Assembly: GCA_002900995.3 (NCBI GenBank)
Contig: PJEW03000020.1
Span: 31,985-95,984, forward strand
Direction: 5' to 3'
DNA from: Ganoderma boninense
Lineage: Eukaryota; Basidiomycota; Agaricomycetes; Polyporales; Polyporaceae
DNA length: 64,000 nt
Positions within the stretch are counted from its first letter, which is position 1; every line of letters begins with the position of its first letter. Positions 47,200-59,659 of the stretch are shown here, piece after piece. A program made the translations under genes and the position numbers. The notes beneath the pieces are model-generated. The model searched no databases. It worked only from the letters and a program-made list of their open reading frames with translations, and was not told where the DNA came from.

Positions 47200-50100
47200 A
47201 ACGCGGACGCGCATCGCTACCTAGCGGTTACACAAGGACCATACATAGAGTCAAATTACGCCGCTTACACCCCGTTCCACTCTACAATGCTGATGCCTTG
47301 TTCCCGGAGTCCCTTGAGCGCCTTCGGCTCGGCAGTCCGCCGCAGTCTGCTGGTACCTTCGCCTTGGAAAGCGGTGCTTGCTACGGCCACCTTGTCCAAT
47401 CTCGAGTGAGAAATCCGTAAAAATGGAGGTCGGAGCGTTCCTAGCCGCATTTGGTCGTGGCGGCGGCATCGTCGGCGAGAAGTATGTCTTGTATGTTCGC
47501 AGTACTTCCCAAAAGCCGACGACATGTCAGCTAGAGGGGCGGAGAGGAACCGCGCATCGCGATGCCGTTTGCGGACGCCTTCAACGCTCGTTTGGCGTTA
47601 GCGGGATTCAAGAGAGCGGCGACACGGCGGCGTTTTCTGAATGCTCCCTGGCAATGCAACTGGTGCTTGGAGGGGTGGTCCACAGGAGGGTCTTCGAACA
47701 CGGGAAGGGGGAATAACAACAGCGTCCTCGGGAGGTCGGCAATCGCCAGTAGTCATCGTTTCGTCGTCTTTGAACGCCGCTAGCACCGCATCACCTTCGT
47801 CAGGGAGACAATGGTCGCCTGCGCCCTCCTCGACCACAGCGTTGACACGGGCGACGAGATCGAAGTCAGGTGGTGCATAAATGGGTCGGTCCGAGCTGTC
47901 AACCAAGGCGAAACGTTGCCCCGCTGCGGGTCTTTCGAAAGCGCATTAGAAGGAGAAACCATGACAGAGGCGGGGCCACATACAGTACGGAGACATATTG
48001 CGCTAGAGGCGACTGGACAGCGGGCGTGATGATACCTTGAATGGCATAGATGGGGGTGGTCAGAGAGAAATACTTGGAAAGGAATACAATAGAGGATGCG
48101 GCGGGCAAGGGACGGGAAGCAAGGCGGTTGCACGCACTCACTTGCCGACTTCGCAACCTCCATGGTATGCGAGGGACGCACCTTTGGGCCCCATGCCTCG
48201 ACGAACTGCGCGATGGAGAAAGCCTATGCGGGGGGAAACAGCAGGAGAGAGGAAATGGTCGACGGATGAGAGGGAGCGGGTGGACGAGCAGGCGGGAGCG
48301 CGGAGACAGTCCTACCGCATCAACCGTCGCAGGGAGATGAAACGAGGACAATAAGAGACGGTGAGACGCTTACGGCTGCCGAGCCGGGAGACCCAGGAAG
48401 AGGATTAGTAGACCGAAGGCGGAGCGCAACGGTCAGCACTAGAAAATCGAATCTCAGGGTAGTGTGAAGGGGGGATACGATATGTACAAGAATGGATGAA
48501 CAACGATGAAGCTGTCAGGCCAAACACGAGGCATGTCTGGAGCACAGAGGACTGCGCTTTCTACATACGGCACTTCATGCAGGGAGACACAATTCCCCCA
48601 TGATAGGACAACCATTTCCCGCGACGTTCCCCGTGGTTCGCCGCAGAATGTGGGATACGAGAGGACATGATCTGATCTAGTCCTTCTATACGGCACGCAT
48701 ATGCTGAATAGAGCTGGCCTTACCGAGATATATGTGATGCCAAACGTCAATTCAAAAGGTGATGGGAGACATTAAGGGTCTGACTTCCAGACATCTAACC
48801 TTACATAAGTAGAAGGTCATCGGAAGATCGAGGTCCCCGACCGTGTTTTGTCCAAGCCACCGGCCCTCGCTAGGTCCCGTTTCCAAACATGCGCGGAGGC
48901 TCGGAGCTCAGGATCGCGCATAGCGTCCGGGCAGGTTTTTGTAATGAGCATTCAGCCTCTATATGCTCATTTCTAATACAACATATGCATGCCCTGGGGT
49001 GAGGAGGAGCGTACGAAAAGTGGCACACAAAAGGAAAAGGTACATGCGGCACTTAAGAAGGGATGGGGGACTGTCCATAGACGAAGGGCGAAAGAGGGAT
49101 CTCATGTAGTCGAAATTTTGCAAAAGGGCAGGAGGACTGTATGTTAGACACGGTGCACCGCGAGCGAGCGAAAACCGACCAGGAAGGCCCGCGCGTGGTA
49201 GAGCCTGGCGCAGGCCGCCGTCCCGCAAACACTTAGGCGGCTCTATGGCCAACAGGAACATACAGAACCATCTACTGTCCTGAGAGCAAGTAGCGACGCA
49301 CGCAGGCGATGGATGTGTAGAATGGGCACCACGGAGCACAGAACAGCAGACGGCGAGTCAGGAAGTGCTTACCATGGGCCCCGTCATCATCATTGCAGAC
49401 CGTTCATCTTTTACACGAGTAGTCGCCTTCACCTGTTTCAAGGTAAATCGACGGAGAGCCATGGCTCTGCGAGCTTGAGTCTTCAGGGTGTGACTCGTGG
49501 AGATGAGCAGGTGCTCGTCTTCAGAGGGGAAGTGAGGGACATGACGACGATCTGGACGAACTTCAAGAGCAACACGAAGTCTGCTGATGTAGCTCGTGGA
49601 AGATTGGCGCTGACCACGAATGACGTCACGTGAACGTATAGTAATGCTCCCCACTACGCACTGGTACCGGTCTCGAGTTGGGAGATTCGAGCACGACACT
49701 GGTTTGGAAGAAGAGCCCGACGTCACATTTTAGGTAGGTAACTGGACTCGTCGCGTACTCTCAAATGTGCGCGGACAGTCCCTCTTCAGCACACGACGGC
49801 CATTTGCGTCGCCCGACGCCAATGCCAATAGACAAAATTCCCAAAAGAGTAACGTACAAATACCATAACCCCACCATGTGATTTTCAAGCACAATACCTA
49901 TCATGAGCTCGCGATGCAACAGCAAGAGATCCAACTGGGGTGATAAAACTGCGGTGTCAGTTGTATCATGCAGGTCGCAGTTGTATCGCGGACGTCGCAA
50001 GATTGCGCAGGTGAGGTTTGGAGGGTAGGTGGGTATGCCGAGGCTGGGAGAGCAAGCTGGCGTTGAATAGCATGCGCAGGCCGACCAACAGATAAACGGA

Positions 50101-52060
50101 GAGTCCCATACTATCGATCGTAGTTTCGTTGTGCGAAAAGCATTCCCTCGACGCGGTGCCGCTGGGCCTCGCCCACAACCGAGTAATAATCCACCGAGGG
50201 GCAACACTTTGCCAGACCATCTTTTGCGTCTGAGTGCGAGGGCCTGAGCTTCTTGTCGTGTGACCATATGTACCTGCGTCCTCGCCACCAGGGACCCGGA
50301 TCTGGTCCAACGCCGGGCACAGGAAACTCTTACTATTCGGGTCCTCGGACGTTGTCCTAGTATTGCATCATCCTCCACTCTGCAGCTCCGTTCGACCTCA
50401 TCTTCCGCATTCGATGCTCCATTTTCTTTATCTGTCGCCTCTATTCGTACCCATAGTGTCTACTGTTTGGGATGCGTGTGTTGGCTTCAACTCTGGCCCT
50501 TCATGCCGTGCTCATGTAGTTCCAGCCCAGCGCGCGCCAAAGAATGACGCGCTTCTTTCAGAAGTTCGACTTCCAAGCACCACGGGTCCCGCGGGGATCG
50601 ACCTTTTTGTTCCGTCATTGCCTCTTCGGAACCCTCCACAACATGATGCGTTTGTCAGTAGGCCCCAAAGTAGCACTCGTTTTCGTCCCCTTCAATCTAC
50701 AATACATCGTCCTCTCCGTTGCACCGACACGCCACCAGACCCCGGAACTGTACCGTGGTCCCCAGATCTATAATTTCTTCAATCAAAAGATCCTAATCAA
50801 GCCGTACAACATCCTCAGACCATCGCACTGGTCGCAGATCCCCAGAATTCTAAGAGCAGCCGCGGTCAGGGGCTGAATGGCAGACTTCTCGCCCTAGCTG
50901 CTCCGTCGACGTCCATTCAGGCTGTTCGGAGATCAATCTTCGTCATGGCTAGAAGTACGGCTGCTAGAGTGTAAGCAAGTGTCGCCGGAGTCATCTTCGC
51001 CGGGTTCCTCTCCGATGGCCAGCTGCTCATCTCCCTTCACTGGCTTCTTGCCCGCAAGTTATTGGATCAATGATGGCCTCGACGACGATGTCCTCTCTCT
51101 GAACTGACCTCATCCCGCGCAGCTTCATACACGAGTCGGGACTGCCGCTCAATGGACTCTTCCGCTGCTGTGCGAGAGAAGATCTGTCCCACGTCTGGAA
51201 CGGAGCGAATAGAGGTGCGGGACGCAGCAGACCACGAGAGGTCCGCGCACTCAAGTACCTTGTCACGGACTATAAGGATGTCGAGGTGTAGGTGACACGG
51301 GAGGATACATGGGTGTGCGTGGCCTAGAAGCGCAGTCGTGCACGCAGACTAAAACTCTGTATAGGGGATGGTTAAGCGGGTAATGCCGCGGTGCAATGGG
51401 TAGACAAAAGCCACTGCGGAGCTGTCTGATGATGTTTCGCGCCGCGATTGTGCACGAGGGCACAATATCGCTACGTCTGCATTATTCCCACTACGAGAAT
51501 CTGAACAAGTTTCGTCAAATGGGAGTTCATGCGGTGAACCAGAAATATATACGTTCACTATGTGGTCGCGGGTATGTCTTAAATTGGGTATCCCCGATGC
51601 AAGGCTCTGGTCGGTCCAGGTTTGAGGAAATCGTAGAGCGCAGTCGATGGTTGTTCCCAAGACCAAGGTAGTACTGCCAGGCCGGAGGAGGACGATGCAG
51701 GTCTCCCAAAGACAGACTAAGCATACGATAATCATTCAAGCTATGAGCTGCTCACGATGATGATAGACGAAAACATACAGATAATTGGGAGATGGCCAAG
51801 ACGAAGGCGTTGTTGGCTGACCCTGCATGTCGTGCCGCAGGTGGGTTGCAAGCTCAGGCGTCTATCTCGAGGGACCGCGGTCCGCGAGTTTAAAGGCAGA
51901 CTGCCGGACGACCATACTTTCTCCATCTTGTCTTCGCTATTGTCGCACCCTCCTGATTGTCTATCCGTCGTCCCAGTTTCGTTTGAGGTTTATTCGAATC
52001 AGTGCGCCCAATGAGCCCCCTGCTGCGACAATACCTGATCCCTTCCAATCAATTCCAACC
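47200..52060. other. No supportable gene
   Basis: Many short frames. Some minus-strand pieces are mildly protein-like: RPIYAPPDFDLVARVNAVVE near 47880, and a hydrophobic segment (GLWYLYVTLLGILSIGIG) near 49820 with a second (SMGLSVYLLVGLRMLF) near 50095, which might be exons of a membrane protein. A plus-strand frame at 50544-50876 (110 codons) has no recognisable feature. I could not assemble any complete gene. Confidence 0.35.
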
Positions 52061-52062
52061 AT

Positions 52063-53115
52063 CATGGTACGACTCGGAAGTTTAGCGTTGGTCAGTTTTT
52101 AATGAATACTATCCCCCACTCTACTCCCCACCGCGCGGCGTCCCCTGTGCCGACTTCACAGATCTCCAGAACTGATGCCCATTTGCGCCTCTCCATTTGC
52201 GTAGAAATTTAAGCTGGGCAACTACGAATGACGACCTCCGCAGGGTCAGTCGGCTTTTCACTCCACGCAATCGTCGCGCATCTGCTTTCTTGTGCCTTCC
52301 TGACAGATTTGTTGTTTGTAATGTACTCGCTCACAACTTTATAGGTGTTCTTCTATCCTGTCGGCAACATCTTCGACGTACGTGATCTTCCGACGCCCCC
52401 TCATAAACTGAGACAGTCTGAGCGCTGTGCCAGCCCCCGCTCACAATGAGATCTAGTCGTCGGTGCCGCTGGCTATACTCGCTCTCCGCAAATCCTTGCG
52501 TGTTGTGTTCTCTTCACAGTTGAATGTGGTCGCAACCCTAAAATGGCCTTTTCCGCGGCTACGGCTTCATCACCTTCGGTTTGGAGGAGGAGGGCTCGGA
52601 ACGCCATTGTCCGCCTCAACGGGCTGAAACTTGATGGCCGTTGCATCAAAGTCCTCCCAGCCAGACCTCGAGTCTCCGGCATCGGCATCGGCGTAGGTTA
52701 GGAATTTATCTTTAGATGCGAAAGTATACTCGTCGTTAATCTGTATCTCATCAGGCTACGGCGACCAGGGTAGCAGAGGCTACAGCACCGGTGAGTCCCT
52801 CTGCAAAGTGGATTACACCATGCGACAATGCTGAGCAGCACTGCATTTCCAGGAGGCCATGATGGCTACAGGGGTGACTACGGCGTGAGCCGAGGTTCGT
52901 TTGGTCAACCCACTTTCGGCTCTGTACCCCAAGGTGGCCCAGGGCATCAAGAAGCTCTACGCGATGCCGCTGCTAAAGCGCTTTGTTTGCTATCTTCCGG
53001 CGGCCACGGCCAGGAGGGTTTCCAGCAATATGGTTATGGGCCTTATAGCGGCGGAGGCCACATTGGCCAGGGTGGCTACCAGCATGGCGGCCACAAAGGT
53101 GGTCGCTATTTCTAA
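52063..53115 (+). pseudogene. Glycine-rich RNA-binding protein (RRM), apparently damaged
   Basis: This resembles small RRM proteins with a Gly-rich tail that bind RNA in nucleus and cytoplasm. Pieces appear in order on the plus strand: KFSVG near 52079, NLSWATTNDDLRR at about 52205-52243 (first RRM strand and helix), FYPVGNIFDV near 52352, RGYGFITF near 52557 (a perfect RNP1 motif), and AIVRLNGLKLDGRCIKVLPAR at about 52600-52660. The Gly/Tyr/His-rich tail is at 52855-53115, ending GGHKGGRYF and TAA. The pieces are separated by intron-like gaps, but at least two joins need a one-base correction: between KFSVG and NLSW, and between RNP1 and AIVRL. Either the gene is decaying or the sequence has small errors; the tail is cleanly open. 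Confidence 0.5.
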
Positions 53116-53159
53116 TCACCGGCGTCTGTCGTCTCCAGCCTACCCTCTATTGAACTAGC

Positions 53160-53797
53160 GCTCTGATTGTTCTGCGCAGAACCACCATCGCTTTAACATC
53201 ATCCGTCCTGCAGAGGCCCTGAAGCATCTTTCAAGGTCTCATTTCTTGCAATATCCCACCTTTCCTCTGCACATGATTCTTGCACAAATCGCTCATCCAA
53301 AACACTTCTCAACCCCCCTCTCCCTCTCCGGAGCATATAATCATCATTGTCAGATGGAGGTGCCTGTGGTAGACTATTCTGTAATTTCACATTTCACGTC
53401 CGAAACAATCGAGAGGAGGAGACCTACGTTTTTCCATGACAAGTTCTCATGCTCCCGACCATTGTGCGTCTGCCAGTGGCATGACTGACTTCATAAGTTA
53501 CATCGCCTCGCTCCTGCTGATGCCCGGGGCCGGTGGTCCAAATGCCTGGACTCTATTCCCCCCGTTTGCGCGGGACGATTTGACAGAGCTCACTTGCGAT
53601 GGGTTCCCTTTGGGTCATACGTGGGCAATATTACTCAAAGTGACAAGAAAAGGGTTTCGAGGAACCCATACGATATACAACTGTAACGCTAAACCGCAAC
53701 CCAAGCTCGTCCGAGAACGCCGCCGTAAATTCAAGAATGTCTCACACCACGACGCGCGTACGACACAAGTACGTGATGAGCCACACCTCCTCAGGCT
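53160..53797. other. Intergenic, no feature recognised
   Basis: This lies between the 3' ends of the plus-strand RNA-binding gene and the minus-strand BTB gene, which are convergent. Only short overlapping frames are present. Confidence 0.4.
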
Positions 53798-55749
53798 TCA
53801 CGACGAAGCTTCGGATGACTCTGCACCCACTTTCTCCTGCACAAGGGTCAGGTTCGAGAAATGGTCCCCCAAACCCTCTTGCACCCTCTTGATGGTCGTT
53901 TCAAGCGCCGCGAGCGCATTCTGTTTGCAGTAAGGCATCAGCGCTGAGGACTGCGCGCGTGCCGACAGTTGCTCCTCCATCTCCCTCAGCCGCCCGAGCA
54001 CGTCCCTCGGCGCATGTTTCAGTGTCCTCTCCGTCTTCCCTATCTCCCGCCATACGGTCGACCAAGTCGACATGCATCCCAGCTTGTGGTAGTTGCACTT
54101 GTCCTGCCGATCGAACGTCGGCGGCGTCGTCCGTAGTGTCTCCCACAGCCTCGCAAGCGACCACGCCCCCGAGAGCAGCCGCTGTCGTTGCACGGACGTG
54201 AGGCTCGCCGGGGTGCCTATCGGCGCCGACGTGGAAGTCTCATTGACCCCGTTCCCATGCCCGTGCGGGACGGCGATGGTGGCAACCAACTGGGAGCGAG
54301 AGTACTGCTTGCCATCCTCAACGACGTCTGGGTCGAAGCTATCGCCCATCTCGAGGAGCTGCACGTAGTACGCGTAACCCTGCAGCCGCTGGATGCCGCC
54401 CTTATCGGCGAGCTCGAGGGCGTGCACGGGGCGCAGGTCGCGGGCGATGATACGCTCGACCCACTGCTCGACGACATAGTTGCACAGCGCGGTATGTCCG
54501 CAAAGGAGCGCGACTTCGAGGAGCCGCTTCATCCATGCGGAGGAGCAATGGTGAAGCTCGTACTGGGATTTTGGGGCACCGTGCAGGCCAGAAATTACGT
54601 TGTACAGCGCATTCACGGCCCATTTCTCCATGGATATGAAGTGGTACTTGTTCGTCATTTCCGCAATAGTCAAAAGCTTGTCAACGTCCGCCGCTGGGGT
54701 GTTGTATACTTGAAGCTGTAGTGGCCTGTAATCCAAAAGGAAATTTGGTTAGCGGCCAATATTAGAATTTGAATGCGGTAAGTGTATAGATCCTATACGT
54801 ACAAGTTGTAGATCACGGAGAGGAGGACGCAAAAACGCTCCACAGATTCACCATAAAGCCAGATGGGGTTCTGGTCCGAACAGCCTTCAGCGTTTTGCGA
54901 CAGCACGTTATTCTGCTTGGGTATTTCGAACATATGTTGGAACGCAGACGAATCCCGACCCAGGAAGAATCGGTGGACCTATGGTGCAAACCGTGTGCGG
55001 CGACGAATTGTCAGCATTAAGGTCCACGAAACATAGTAGCGAACATCGACAGCGGCACGGGGATCAATATCAATGTTAGGAAGCGAAAATACGAGAAGAG
55101 GATACATTAATGTCAAAAGGACGTGGGATGAACACTGAGCAGCATCACACTCACCCTGAACAACGTGTTGTCCATTCGAATGACACAATCTGCACTGGCG
55201 ATGTAGAACTCCTCATCGCGTACTGCCGGTACCTCCGTACCGTCCTGTCCTCCCTTGCGTGCAGAAAAATCTCGCAGGTCCGCGTCGTCGACAATGGGTT
55301 GCTGCTGCTGTGGCTGGAAGGGACAGTTCGCGATCATACCTGCACGACCTGACGTTATTTCTGATGACCGAGGTGCCGCGGAAGCCTTGCACAGGCGCAC
55401 CTTGTGCAGCCAATTGGCCCCCAAAGGAATTTAACTTCGCATCTGACTTCATGGACTGCCAGGCAATCGCGCCCTCGCCGTCAGATCCTAGTACCCCGGA
55501 GGTAAGCATCGACGTGCCTCGCGGCCACAAGGGGAGCGCACCTTCTTCCTGAACTTCGTTGGTGGCCTTCGCCTCCCTTTTTTCACTCGATGGAGCCCCG
55601 CCCGTGGGGCTGGGGGCATGCATGGAATCGGCGAGGTTGACTTCGTCCTCAGCAATGCGGGGACGCTTGCGCGAGGGCTCTGCTGTGCCACCGGGTGGGT
55701 GCATAAAGGATGAAAACGAGAGGGTATTTGGTTCTGGCATCTTCAGCAC
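53798..55749 (-). CDS. BTB/POZ domain protein, paralogue of the inverted-repeat BTB genes
   Basis: Starts at 55749 or 55740 (MPEPNTLSFSSF) with a disordered Pro/Ser/Glu-rich leader containing PSRKRPR, a possible nuclear signal. After introns come YIASADCVIRMDNTLFR (about 55200-55160), HRFFLGRDSSAFQHMFEIP with CSDQNPIWLYGESVERF (about 54975-54815), and the long last exon from about 54725. The last exon has PLQLQVYNTPAADVDKLL, NKYHFISMEKWAV, RDLRPVHALELADKGG and YAYYVQLLEM, ending at 53798. Family, exon layout and C-terminal helices match the arm copies at 14614-15991 and 29070-30446. Sequence differs at many residues, so this is an older paralogue and not a recent copy. The role is likely as a protein-interaction adaptor; the partner is unknown. 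Confidence 0.8.
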
Positions 55750-56919
55750 CGGGAGGAGGAGGGAGGAGTAGCTGCTGCTGAGAGCGCAAGAATGAAGTGG
55801 GCGCCGTTAGCTGCGAGGGGATAACGACTGGCACAGAGAGCACTCTATTAGAAAGGAAGTTGCGTTGAACGGGAGGAAATATTCACGATTGGAACAAGCC
55901 TTACTTAACGGAGGGGCAACCTCGCCGAGCTTTGCGCACCCCAAGATCCGCAACTAGAGACAAAGATGAGGGAGCAAAACAGAGCAAGGGGGCGGGCGAG
56001 GGTGGAGGCGAGGCGGGCGAGTTGAGCCTCCTGGACGCCTAGGCTTCGCTGGGCCCTTAGGTAACTCGACCGTAGGTTTCCTGCAACAGTGCAACCGAAC
56101 GCAACTGCCTCGCTCCCGCACCACTTCTACCAGATCTAGATCCAGAAACCTTCCTTCTCCCAGGATCCTTCGTCCAATGAGACTCGTCGAACGAGTGAGG
56201 ACCGATCAACCGCGCCGGAGACGGAGACGGAGTTAATAGACCGACTAACGCTATGACAAATAGCTCAGGTAACTAGGTGCAAGTAGGCACCTGTGCCGCC
56301 AAGCTCCGGACGATTTGCTGTAGTACCAGTTAGGCGTAAGTCCCCTATGCGCAAAGACTTCATACTCTCGGAGAGTACGTCACCAGTTCCGCCCTGCTGA
56401 TACCTCGTTCTTTCTCCACGGTACATGACTATTCCATTGACCCTAATGGAGATGCAGTATTGATATCTATCGGACTATCCTGTTGATCTTCGTGTTTGCT
56501 TGTCCAGATAACATCCTTCCGGTACAGTCACCCTCACCATGCCCTCTCTCCACTCGACCATGCTCACGCCACAGCCAGTACCCCGCATCACAGTGATCCG
56601 CCTTTACTCCAGCTTCTGGCTTGAAAATTCTATCATAAGAACATTGCTGAGCATGAAATGGATGATCAACTTACAGGGGACATGATCGACCCCTTAGCCC
56701 ATCTGTTTACGAGGCTTCTTCGCTCTTTGAGAAGACGATGCGACCTCCTGTAGAATGTCAGTCTTTGTGAGTTGACAAATCAATATATTGCTTACTCCTT
56801 TGCGTTTACGACCCTGCGACACAGCGGATGCCGATGGAGTGCGTTGTCCCTTTCCTTTCTTTGTAGGGCGTGATTGAGAAGACGACTACCGATCGAAGAT
56901 GAGTAGTCTTGTCAGGACA
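55750..56919. other. Intergenic, no feature recognised
   Basis: This is the presumed promoter region of the minus-strand BTB gene (start 55749) and the downstream flank of the Cys-rich gene. An A/G-rich stretch (ggagacggagacggag) lies near 56217. No coding signal. Confidence 0.4.
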
Positions 56920-57775
56920 TCATAGGCTGATACGACTGACTGCGGCACGCTTGGTGATGGCCATCCCTGCGCTTTTATTCGATGCTCTGGTCACCGTTGT
57001 ACGCGGCTTGCAGCTAGTACCAGTCGTTTTCCCGGCCGCCTTTCCTTTTGCCTTGCTTGTCTCGACTTTTTCCTTTCTCTTTGCCACGCGAGTGCTCATA
57101 TTCCCTTTCTTCTTATCGCCCTGGCCAGTCAGCGGCGTCACCGGGTCGTCCTCGTCGCTGGAGGCCTCCCCAGCGTCTTGATCTTCACCATCTTCCTCTT
57201 CATCATCCTCTTTAGATTCTTCGTCATCCTCACTGTCACCTTGATCATTGTCCGGCTCTCCTACCGCTTCGCCGTCGTCGTCGCCTTGTTCGTCGCTGTC
57301 CTCGCTTTCCTCGCCCCCTTCCTGATCGTCATCCGTCTCCTCATGGCTAAGCAGCTGTAAGACTCGTCCCATCTGGCGCTCCAGCTTATCCAAACGACTG
57401 TCACGGCTGGCCTGCTTCTCTTCGTTAGATGCGATTGACGAATAAAGGTCTCGGAGCAAAGTGGGGACGTCTAAGTCTTTCTCGTCTGCGTACAAACCTG
57501 TGATATTGTCAGTGTACAGCTTCGAAGGATAGCATTATCAAAAGAAACACACTCTTCGTGCCGCTACATTGGAGGATGTGCTTCATCCGAAGGCAGCGTT
57601 CGCAACTTTGGGTCTTAACGCGATACTTGCATGTGTCGGCGTGGCCCGCCCACGCACATTGCAAGCAGGGTCTTGTATTTTTCTGGAGGCGTTTCTTCTG
57701 ACCTTTATCAGGAGGCGAGGGCATGAAGGGCAGGGCTAGTGTGCAAAAAGGAGGGAACTGAGATGTCAGTGGCAT
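56920..57775 (-). CDS. Cys-rich plus acidic protein, unknown function
   Basis: Two exons joined by an intron at about 57550-57499 (donor GTGTGT, acceptor CACAG) in frame as S-LYADEKDLDVP. Start at 57775 or at the internal ATG before PSPPDKGQ. The N-terminal exon has six cysteines, RPCLQCAWAGHADTCKY then SCERCLRMKHILQC, a CxxC-C-CxxC-C layout like a small zinc cluster. The second exon has a short helical segment (LYSSIASNEEKQASRDSRLDK), a long Asp/Glu stretch (about 60 residues) and a Lys-rich basic tail. Such proteins occur in many copies in mushroom genomes with no known function. A nuclear, DNA- or chromatin-associated role is an inference only. Confidence 0.6.
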
Positions 57776-57839
57776 TCGACACGTTGGCGAAGCCCTTTAT
57801 GTATCTAATGCTGCGGCAACTGTTGTGAATGCGCGTTTT

Positions 57840-59650
57840 AAGTTAGATAGCAACAAGTCTCCGTGACATTCTTCAAACTTCTCTAGACGTAGAGACAAGT
57901 AATGTTGCCACTGTGAAGGGATATTTGCTTCTAACCCTTGTAGGGGTGACTATCCTGCCCTGAATCCCAATACGACTTGGGCTGTCGATACCAATGCGAC
58001 GGGGTTAACCTGCCGCCTTGGATTGGACCGTTCCTCATGGACTCAATCTTCCTCAAACTTCAGGCTATTATGTGGAGCCGCTAACCAAAACTTGGAAGTC
58101 CCTGTGCCATGGGAACGACGCGAGTATTCAGACATGCAGTCTCGTCGTGGGGCAACGTCGCGCAGGCTTTTGCTACAAGGACCTCTGAGATGGTCTTATT
58201 GCTCCCGTTCACATTTGTGGACGGCTACGTATTAGCCATGGGACCCTTGTTACATGTCGAGTGAAAGATGCTGCTTACTGAAAGCCACCTACGGAGCAGC
58301 GAACAGAGTGCGGTGAGCCCAGACATACTGTGTTCAGCGCTGAAGTTCGTACCGACTCTAACGATAGCGGCTCGCAACGTGAAGTCTAAACCGTGTACAC
58401 AAAACTGTTAGAGCCTCCTGTACAAAGCTGACTGTGCGCGCACACACCCCGTCGGAACTGGCGGATGGTATCATTTCCAAGTTGGGGCAGTTGAAGGATG
58501 ATTGATGACTGGTCAGACGCAACCTCCAGGCGCTCAGAAGTCAGCGATGGCTGTCCTGAGAGAAAAAGAGGTAATATATAATTATTATGTCCTTCCGACG
58601 CAAAGGGCTCGTAGCCCAGTTGGCTACGGCCTACTGCTTATGACTATCATGTCGTCGGTTCGGTTCCCGCACAGGTTGTGTTTTGTTTTTGGCGCTCTGG
58701 GTTGAGTGTCCCAAACAGCTAAACCCAAGGGTGGTGGAGTTTAACTAGCGGGCGCCCTGCGGACGCCAACATCGCTGCTCTACCCTAGTCCCTATTGCCG
58801 TTGGCGACAAGTTTCAGTTTCCTTGATCCGGTCGCACACCAATCTACTGCGCGCGACACCAGAACGCCATCCTGTCGACGAAATCCTGTCATTTGTGAGT
58901 CCTCGCTCCATCGGTTATATCGTGTTCAATTGTCAGGCTTCAGGCTTCGCATCACAAAAACACTCCCCACTCCTAGGCCCTCACTAGCTTTCATGCCTTC
59001 CATCCCCAGGAATTGCAACCACATCGTGCTTCGCATCCTAAAGACCTAAGGGGTCGCCCGCTGACGGACTCGGACAAGCCTGGCCATGGGTACATTCACG
59101 TCCATAAAGTGCATGGTAAGTACACGTCTCCTGATCTACGCAACCACGCAATTGCTGCTCTCAGATTCCATGCCTCTGGACTTCATCCACAGTCACCCGT
59201 TCCAAGCAGTTCAAGACTCGCCTCAGGCAACAGCGTGCGCGGCGTTCGTCCTCCAAGTAAAAGTTGGCTGCTTCCTACTCAAATACCACTGGCGTCGCGT
59301 ACAATACGATGAAACGGGCGCGTTCGAACCTGATGCTGGGGTGAGACGCAGGGGTTTGATGACAGGCCAGGAAGAGAAAAACGACGTGGCGGAATAACAT
59401 CACAAGGGATTGGTTGCAGGAACGTACGACTTGAAGATTGGGTGGCATAGGGCGTGGAGGCTTGCGGTCCACGTGGCGGTTAATGGTAGCGACAAGGAGG
59501 CGGGAGAAGGGAATGGGGGGGGAGGATAGGAGAGAACGGGGGACAAGGGGGACAAGGGGACAAGGAGAAGTGGCGAGAGGGCGATAGGGATCTGACGACG
59601 GTGAGGCAAACGAGACGGACGGGAAGGTGGGAAGAGGAACGGAGCGTGGG
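57840..59650. other. No supportable gene besides a tRNA-like segment
   Basis: A plus-strand block at about 59090-59397 (IHSHPFQAVQDSPQATACAAF then VGCFLLKYHW) looks protein-like but has no firm start or family. The rest shows short frames only. Confidence 0.35.
58605..58690 (+). other. tRNA-like / pol III promoter-like segment
   Basis: TAGCCCAGTTGG at 58612-58623 fits the tRNA A box, GGTTCGGTTCC at 58657-58667 differs from the B box by one base, and T-runs follow at 58681-58690. A 4-of-5-pair T stem can be drawn. The acceptor stem does not pair (GGGCTCG against ACAGGTT), so it is not called as a working tRNA. It could be a tRNA pseudogene or the head of a SINE. Confidence 0.35.
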
Positions 59651-59659
59651 ACTGAGCGC

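Noticed and set aside
58605..58690. Functional tRNA gene
   Set aside because: The A box and B box fit, but the acceptor stem does not pair and the anticodon arm is unclear; reported only as tRNA-like.
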